A DNA stretch of 64,000 nt from Halovenus halobia (GTDB taxonomy: Archaea; Halobacteriota; Halobacteria; Halobacteriales; Haloarculaceae), in the NCBI RefSeq assembly GCF_051414135.1, contig NZ_JBLKOA010000004.1, forward strand, positions 119,153 through 183,152. Reading direction: 5' to 3'. Both the position numbers and the translations under genes were made by a program. Of this stretch, positions 59,183-64,000 are shown piece by piece (position 1 is the stretch's first letter; each line of letters starts with the position of its first letter). The notes below the pieces were generated by a model. It was not told where the DNA came from. It did no database searches and saw nothing but the letters and a program-made list of their open reading frames with translations.

Positions 59183-62143
59183 ATGGCTGCGCAGTCGGGG
59201 GATGTCGCGGTGCTGTATGTCGAGGCTGATCCGGAACGTGCCGACCGCACAGTCACACTTCTTGAAGACGCCACGGCGGAGCTCTCAGTCACCGCCGTCT
59301 CGACAGCACAGCAAGCACTGGACAGACTCCAGACCGATACTGTCGATTGTATTTTGAGTGCGTACACGCTGCCGGAAATTGATGGCCTGCAGTTCCTGCA
59401 GGCCGTTCGCGCAGAGTACCCGAATCTCCCCTTTATCCTGTACACGACGGCCGTCTCTGGAGACATCGTGAGCGCGGCCGTCTCTGCGGATGTCTCAGAC
59501 CATCTCGACAAGCCACAGCAACCCAGTGGCTATCGGGAACTGGCCGACCGTATCGTGAGTATCGTCGCCCGCGAGCGGGCCCGGCAGGCTGACAGCAGCG
59601 ACCACGAGCAGGCCAGACGCGTGCTCGAAGCCTCACCGGACGCGATTGTTGTCAGCGTCGACCGGGAAATCGTCTACGCGAACCCTGCCGCAACCGACCT
59701 CTTCGATACACAGGAGGCGGCTCTGCTTGGCCGCGACCCTGTCGAACTCGTCGACACGCCGCCGACGCTGTGGGTGCCCGACGGGGAGCAGTCCGTCGAC
59801 CGTGACCTGACGCGCCACCGTGGCTCACTCTCTCGACCTGACGGCCGCCTCGATGTCGAACTGACGACGAACTCCCTCGAGTGGCGCGGTCAGTCTGGCG
59901 TTGTTGCCGTCCTTCGGGATGTCTCAGGCCCGCCAGACCACGAGACAAACGCCGAGCACGTCGGAGCGCACCTGCAGGGTATCGTCAACAGTGTCTCCGC
60001 GGTCATTTTCCTCAAAGACGCGGACGGTCGGTATCTGTTGATGAACAGACACTGTCGCGAGTTATTCGGTATCGACGAGTCGACAAACGTCGTTGGACTG
60101 ACCGACGAGGAGTTGTTCGACGACGCTGTGGCTGCACATCTTGGTGCTGAGGACGACCGGGTCTTCGCGCAGGGTGAGGTGGTCGAAGTCGAGGCGACCG
60201 TCCCCACGACTGAGGGTGAGCGCACGCTGCTCACGAAGAAGACGCCGCTGTTCGATGACGGCGAGCAGTACGCGCTCTGTGCGGTCGCAACAGATATCAC
60301 CCAACAGCGAGAGCGCCAGCACGCCCTCGGCGAGCGGATGAAGGAGTTGTCTGCCGTCCACCGGGCCGTCGACCGCTTCCAGTCTACCGACAAACCGGTG
60401 GCCGACCGTCTCGACGCCTTTGTCACGGCACTGCCAGACTCGTTCCAGTATCCCGACCGGACGGCTGTCCGACTCACCTACGGCGAGGAATCGGTTGTCA
60501 CCGCCGAGTTCGACCCAGATTTGCCGATGATCGACGCTGTCGGCGAGACACAGGCTGGGCCTACCGTCCACATCGAAGTTGTCTGTCGCCCGCCCGAGGG
60601 AACAGCTGACCCATTTTTGCCCGAAGAACGGCGGGTGCTCGACACGCTCGCGAGCCTCGTTGCTGGCCATCTTGACCGTCAGGCCTACATCGAGAACCTT
60701 CAGCGGTACGAGACCACGTTGCGCGCGTTAGGTGACCCGGTCTACGCGCTGGACCCATCGGGGACGTTCACCTTCGTCAACGACGCACTGCTCGAACAGA
60801 CGGGCTACGAGCGCGGGGAACTACTGGGCGCACACGCCGACCGAGTGCTGACCGAGGGTGGTCTCGAACGCGGACAGGCGGTCATCCGGCAGCTGCTCAC
60901 GAGCGACCAGCAAAGCGCCAAGTGGGACCTCGAAATCACGACCGCCGACGGCGAGCGAATCCCGACAGAAAATCACGTTGCGCTGCTGCCGTTCGACGAG
61001 TCAGGATTCCGCGGAACGGCGGGCGTACTCCGAGACATCACCGAACGAACCGAGCGCGAGCGTGAACTCAGCCGTCGAAAAGATATGCTCGTCCGCACCG
61101 AACAGATGGCCGATGTTGGCGGCTGGGAACTGGACACAGACACTGGCGAGGTGTACTGGTCCGAGGGGACGCGCAAGATTCTCGAGGTGCCGTACGGGTT
61201 CGACCCAACACCGGAGTCGGTCTTCGAGTACTACCACCCAGACGACCACGAGCGGGTCCAGAATGCGGTCGTCCGGTGCCGAGAGACTGGTGAGCCATTC
61301 GACCTCGAGTGTCGGGTTATCACTGCCGAGGGCCGCGAGCGACAGGTCCAGATCCGCGGCGAGCGGGTGACTACAGACAACTCTGAGACAATCCGGGGAA
61401 CGGTCCACGACGTGACGGAAATTCGCAAGAACGAACAGCAACTTTCGGTGCTCAACCGCGTGCTCAGGCATAATCTCCGGAACAACCTGAACGTCGTCAC
61501 GGCCAATGCCGAACTGGTTCGCGACCATATCGAGCAACTCCGCTCGAATACGACCGGTATGGACGCTGCCACTGCGACCCAGGACGCAGTTGAGCAGTTC
61601 CCCTTCGAGGACGTCCTCGACAACGTGGACCAACTCGACGCGAAAGCGTGGGAACTGCTTGCTATTGCCGACAAATCCCGAGAACTCGCCGGCGTCGTCG
61701 GACAGACTGATTCCACTGAGACTGCCGATATCGAGTCGCTGCTCACGGACCTCGTCTCAGAGTACAGAACGGAGTACACCAATGCGACTATCGACCTCGA
61801 TACCATTCCGGCAACAGCGGACACGAATCCCGAGTCTGTCTACCTCGCAGTCGAAGAACTGCTGGAGAACGCGCTGCAGCACGCAGGTTCCGAGCCAACG
61901 GTCGAAATCAGTGTCACGCGGCCAGACCCAAACCGGGTCGAAATCGCAATTGCCGACGACGGTCCCGGAATCCCCGACATCGAGCGCCGAACGCTCGAAG
62001 CAGATGTCGAAACGGACCTGCGACATTCCAGCGGGTTTGGGCTCTGGACGGTGGACTGGCTGCTCGGGCGGGTCGGCGGTTCAGTCACCATCGAGAGCAC
62101 CGACTCGGGGACAGTCGTTCGCGTCGACCTGCCGGCCGCCTGA
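59183..62143 (+). CDS. Large soluble histidine kinase: degenerate receiver-PASs-GAF
   Basis: A 986-residue kinase. The N-terminal receiver-like domain (about 1-125) reads CILSAYTLPEIDGLQFL where a phospho-Asp is expected in S-[D]-Y; Ala stands there, so it is probably not phosphorylated. Four PAS-like domains are apparent (about 140-245, 255-370, 500-620, 625-745), with a GAF-like segment between the second and third. The H-box VLRHNLRNN has His763, and the ATPase domain ends SSGFGLWTVDWLLG. No membrane helix. The 9-codon longer start at 59156 is less likely. Followed by argS on the same strand after 47 nt. Confidence 0.9.
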   Translation: MAAQSGDVAVLYVEADPERADRTVTLLEDATAELSVTAVSTAQQALDRLQTDTVDCILSAYTLPEIDGLQFLQAVRAEYPNLPFILYTTAVSGDIVSAAVSADVSDHLDKPQQPSGYRELADRIVSIVARERARQADSSDHEQARRVLEASPDAIVVSVDREIVYANPAATDLFDTQEAALLGRDPVELVDTPPTLWVPDGEQSVDRDLTRHRGSLSRPDGRLDVELTTNSLEWRGQSGVVAVLRDVSGPPDHETNAEHVGAHLQGIVNSVSAVIFLKDADGRYLLMNRHCRELFGIDESTNVVGLTDEELFDDAVAAHLGAEDDRVFAQGEVVEVEATVPTTEGERTLLTKKTPLFDDGEQYALCAVATDITQQRERQHALGERMKELSAVHRAVDRFQSTDKPVADRLDAFVTALPDSFQYPDRTAVRLTYGEESVVTAEFDPDLPMIDAVGETQAGPTVHIEVVCRPPEGTADPFLPEERRVLDTLASLVAGHLDRQAYIENLQRYETTLRALGDPVYALDPSGTFTFVNDALLEQTGYERGELLGAHADRVLTEGGLERGQAVIRQLLTSDQQSAKWDLEITTADGERIPTENHVALLPFDESGFRGTAGVLRDITERTERERELSRRKDMLVRTEQMADVGGWELDTDTGEVYWSEGTRKILEVPYGFDPTPESVFEYYHPDDHERVQNAVVRCRETGEPFDLECRVITAEGRERQVQIRGERVTTDNSETIRGTVHDVTEIRKNEQQLSVLNRVLRHNLRNNLNVVTANAELVRDHIEQLRSNTTGMDAATATQDAVEQFPFEDVLDNVDQLDAKAWELLAIADKSRELAGVVGQTDSTETADIESLLTDLVSEYRTEYTNATIDLDTIPATADTNPESVYLAVEELLENALQHAGSEPTVEISVTRPDPNRVEIAIADDGPGIPDIERRTLEADVETDLRHSSGFGLWTVDWLLGRVGGSVTIESTDSGTVVRVDLPAA

Positions 62144-62190
62144 CCGACCGAACCCGATATCCATAAACCGCGGCGTGGAGTAGCGGAGGT

Positions 62191-63957
62191 ATGTTCCTCG
62201 CGATGCGGACAGAGGTCGAGGCGGCACTGACCGGTGCCCTCGACCACTGCGGCTATCCGACCGACGACCTTGGTATCGAGGAGCCACCGGACGACCTCGA
62301 TTCGGTTCTCGCCTCGAGTGTTGCCTTCCGGCTGGCCGGAGACGCTGGCGCACCACCGCCGGCGGTTGCTGACGAACTCGCTGCCGAAATCGACCCCGAC
62401 GAGTACAGCTACATCGGCCGGGTCGAAACCCGTGGCCCCTACATCAACGTCTGGCCCAGCGAGCAGTACTTCGCCGAGACGCTCGACGCGGCACAGGACG
62501 ACCAGTTCGGAACGCTCCCGGACCAAGAGACCAGCGTCGTGGTCGAACACACGAGCGCGAACCCGACCGGACCCGTCCACGTTGGCCGCGCCCGAAACCC
62601 AATTATCGGCGACGCGCTGGCTCGCGTGCTCGAATACGCCGGCTACGACGTCGAGCGACACTACTACGTCAACGACGCTGGCCGACAGATTGCGGTGTTC
62701 ACGTGGGCCTACGAGTTTTTCGACGAGGCTGCCCTCCCCGAGCCGGAGCGCGACTCTCCAGAATACGAGATGGTTCGGTACTACCGCCAGGCCAACACCT
62801 ACCTCGAAGAGGAGGCCTCAGAGGCGGAAGTCGAGGCAGCAGAGGATGAGATCCAGTCCATTATGCAGGGACTGGAAGCGGGTGACGAATCCGCATACGA
62901 GCGCGTCGGCGAGGTCGTCGACACCGTGCTCGGGGGGATGCGCGATACGCTCGAACGACTGCCCGCAGAGTTCGATAAGTTCGTCAAAGAGACGCAGTTC
63001 ATGCGCGACGGTTCGACCAACGAGATTGTCGACCGCCTCAAAGAGACGGAGTATGCTGTCTTCGATGAGGAAGCGTGGCAACTCGAACTGCCCGACATCG
63101 ACAAAAATCTCGTCTTTGTTCGTGGTGACGGCACCTCGCTGTACACCACCCGCGACCTGGCCCATCACGAGTGGAAGTTCGACAACTTCGACCGCGCGGT
63201 CACCGTCTTGGGCGAGGACCACGAACTACAGGCCCGCCAACTCCGCTCGGCGCTCGAAATCCTTGGCAACGACACCGACAGACTCGGGACCGTCCACTAC
63301 TCGTGGGTCACCCTCCCCGAGGGCGGGATGAGTACCCGCGAGGGAACGGGAATCGACCTCGATGACCTGCTCGACGAGGCAATCTCTCGCGCCCGCAAAG
63401 AAGTCGAAGACCGACTGGATGACCGGGTTCGCGACGACGACCTCACGGAAGACGATATCGACCGCATCGCCGAGCAGGTTGGTATCGGCGCGGTCCGATA
63501 CGACATCGTCTCGAAACAGCCCACCAAGGGCATCACCTTCGAGTGGGAACGCGCACTCGATTTCGAGGCGCAGAGTGCTCCGTACGTGCAGTACGTCCAC
63601 GCGCGTGCCTCGGGCATTATCGCCGAGGCACACGAGGAGGGTGCTGTCGACCCAGCCAGTCTGGATATTGCGCCCGACGTTACGGCGCTTGACACTGCTG
63701 CTGAGCGAGACCTCCTGCGCGAGATTGCTCGCTTCCCCGCGGTCATCGAAGAGGCGGCCGAGGACCTGCAACCCCACGTCGTCGCCACCTACACCCGCGA
63801 ACTGGCCGAAGCGTTCAACGGCTTCTACCGGGAGTGTCCGGTGCTCGACGCCGACGAGGAGACCCGGGACGCCCGCCTCGCGCTGGTCGTCGCTGCTCGC
63901 CACGCTGTCGGGAATGCGCTGGACGCGGTCGGTGTGCAGGCTCCCGACTCAATGTAA
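62191..63957 (+). CDS. argS: Arginyl-tRNA synthetase
   Basis: The 588 residues match class I ArgRS. An N-terminal additional domain is followed by the HIGH equivalent SANPTGPVHVGRARN (HVGR at about 130-133) and the block GYDVERHYYVNDAGRQI. TRDLAHHEWKFDNFDRAVTV follows mid-protein, and the C-terminal anticodon-binding helices end at residue 588. The KMSKS position reads GMSTREGTGIDLDDLLDEA, which is usual for ArgRS without a canonical KMSKS. It charges tRNA(Arg). It ends 18 nt before a G-run. Confidence 0.96.
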   Translation: MFLAMRTEVEAALTGALDHCGYPTDDLGIEEPPDDLDSVLASSVAFRLAGDAGAPPPAVADELAAEIDPDEYSYIGRVETRGPYINVWPSEQYFAETLDAAQDDQFGTLPDQETSVVVEHTSANPTGPVHVGRARNPIIGDALARVLEYAGYDVERHYYVNDAGRQIAVFTWAYEFFDEAALPEPERDSPEYEMVRYYRQANTYLEEEASEAEVEAAEDEIQSIMQGLEAGDESAYERVGEVVDTVLGGMRDTLERLPAEFDKFVKETQFMRDGSTNEIVDRLKETEYAVFDEEAWQLELPDIDKNLVFVRGDGTSLYTTRDLAHHEWKFDNFDRAVTVLGEDHELQARQLRSALEILGNDTDRLGTVHYSWVTLPEGGMSTREGTGIDLDDLLDEAISRARKEVEDRLDDRVRDDDLTEDDIDRIAEQVGIGAVRYDIVSKQPTKGITFEWERALDFEAQSAPYVQYVHARASGIIAEAHEEGAVDPASLDIAPDVTALDTAAERDLLREIARFPAVIEEAAEDLQPHVVATYTRELAEAFNGFYRECPVLDADEETRDARLALVVAARHAVGNALDAVGVQAPDSM

Positions 63958-63963
63958 ACCATC

Positions 63964-63968
63964 TTTTT
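63964..63968 (+). terminator. U5 tract after argS
   Basis: Five Ts lie 6 nt past the argS stop. It may work as a weak archaeal U-tract terminator. Confidence 0.35.
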
Positions 63969-63975
63969 CATCGTC

Positions 63976-63997
63976 GGGGGGGGGGGGGGGGGGGGGG
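63976..63997. repeat. 22-G homopolymer
   Basis: An uninterrupted run of 22 Gs lies 18 nt after the argS stop, close to the window end. Such a run is unlike anything else here. It could be a real slippage-prone or G-quadruplex-forming tract, or an assembly artefact. Confidence 0.8.
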
Positions 63998-64000
63998 CGG

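Overview
The window reads as chromosome of a halophilic archaeon (Halobacteria). It is GC-rich, the predicted proteins are strongly acidic (Asp/Glu-rich, few Lys), and promoters look archaeal, with TATA-like boxes about 25-30 nt ahead of near-leaderless starts. Lineage-typical genes are present: a NuoCD-fused complex I, GatD, a FixCX fusion, archaeal GltX, DUF5827, a DUF7511-like protein and haloarchaeal winged-helix regulators. Genus cannot be fixed from the sequence alone.

Layout. 0-2.2 kb: end of a probable winged-helix regulator, then a two-gene DpnII/Dam-type (GATC) restriction-modification system. 2.2-6.1 kb: metallo-beta-lactamase nuclease-like protein, gatD, small proteins, CBS protein, SWIM zinc-finger protein. 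6.3-10.6 kb: nuoA-B-CD-H-(17-codon minigene)-I, closed by a clear terminator; nuoJ-N do not follow. 10.8-11.8 kb: HTH gene overlapped by a TumE-like gene, possibly a toxin-antitoxin pair. 11.8-19.9 kb: DoxX, MBL hydrolase, cupin, P-loop/DUF5827 pair, histidine kinase, glyoxalase-fold protein, superoxide dismutase, DUF2062, photolyase. 19.9-23.4 kb: AT-richer accessory island with a zinc-finger/HNH nuclease, AN1 zinc-finger membrane protein, 2H phosphoesterase and zinc-ribbon protein. The tail of the AN1 gene is repeated at the far edge of the island as a pseudogene fragment. 23.5-29.7 kb: gltX, soluble chemotaxis-type transducer, 7Fe-type ferredoxin, large 7TM/PAS histidine kinase. 29.9-34.5 kb: fixA-fixB-fixCX plus a fourth small gene, carrying electrons from flavoprotein dehydrogenases to quinone. 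34.6-41.4 kb: second 7TM kinase, BKACE enzyme, HTH-acetyltransferase with a palindrome at its start, XPD/DinG-like helicase, a ~410-nt nested inverted-repeat element, enoyl-CoA hydratase. 41.6-49.3 kb: MFS transporter, two-domain CbiX chelatase with DR2241-type partner, amidohydrolase, multi-domain kinase. 49.4-56.9 kb: TAT lipoprotein, opsin-like seven-helix protein without the retinal lysine, uvrC, NAD-dependent ligA, and a 45-residue acidic protein. 57-64 kb: alanine-glyoxylate-type aminotransferase, rimI, large kinase with a degenerate receiver, argS, then a 22-G homopolymer at the window edge.

Themes. Respiration (nuo, fix, ferredoxin) and DNA repair (photolyase, uvrC, ligA, helicase) are well represented. 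Five histidine kinases occur without any response-regulator gene, two of them with receiver-like domains lacking the phospho-acceptor Asp. No tRNA, rRNA, CRISPR array, transposase or integrase was recognised. The observations I rate highest are the lysine-less opsin-like protein, the 40-kb nested inverted-repeat element, the nuoH/nuoI bridging minigene and the duplicated AN1 gene tail.
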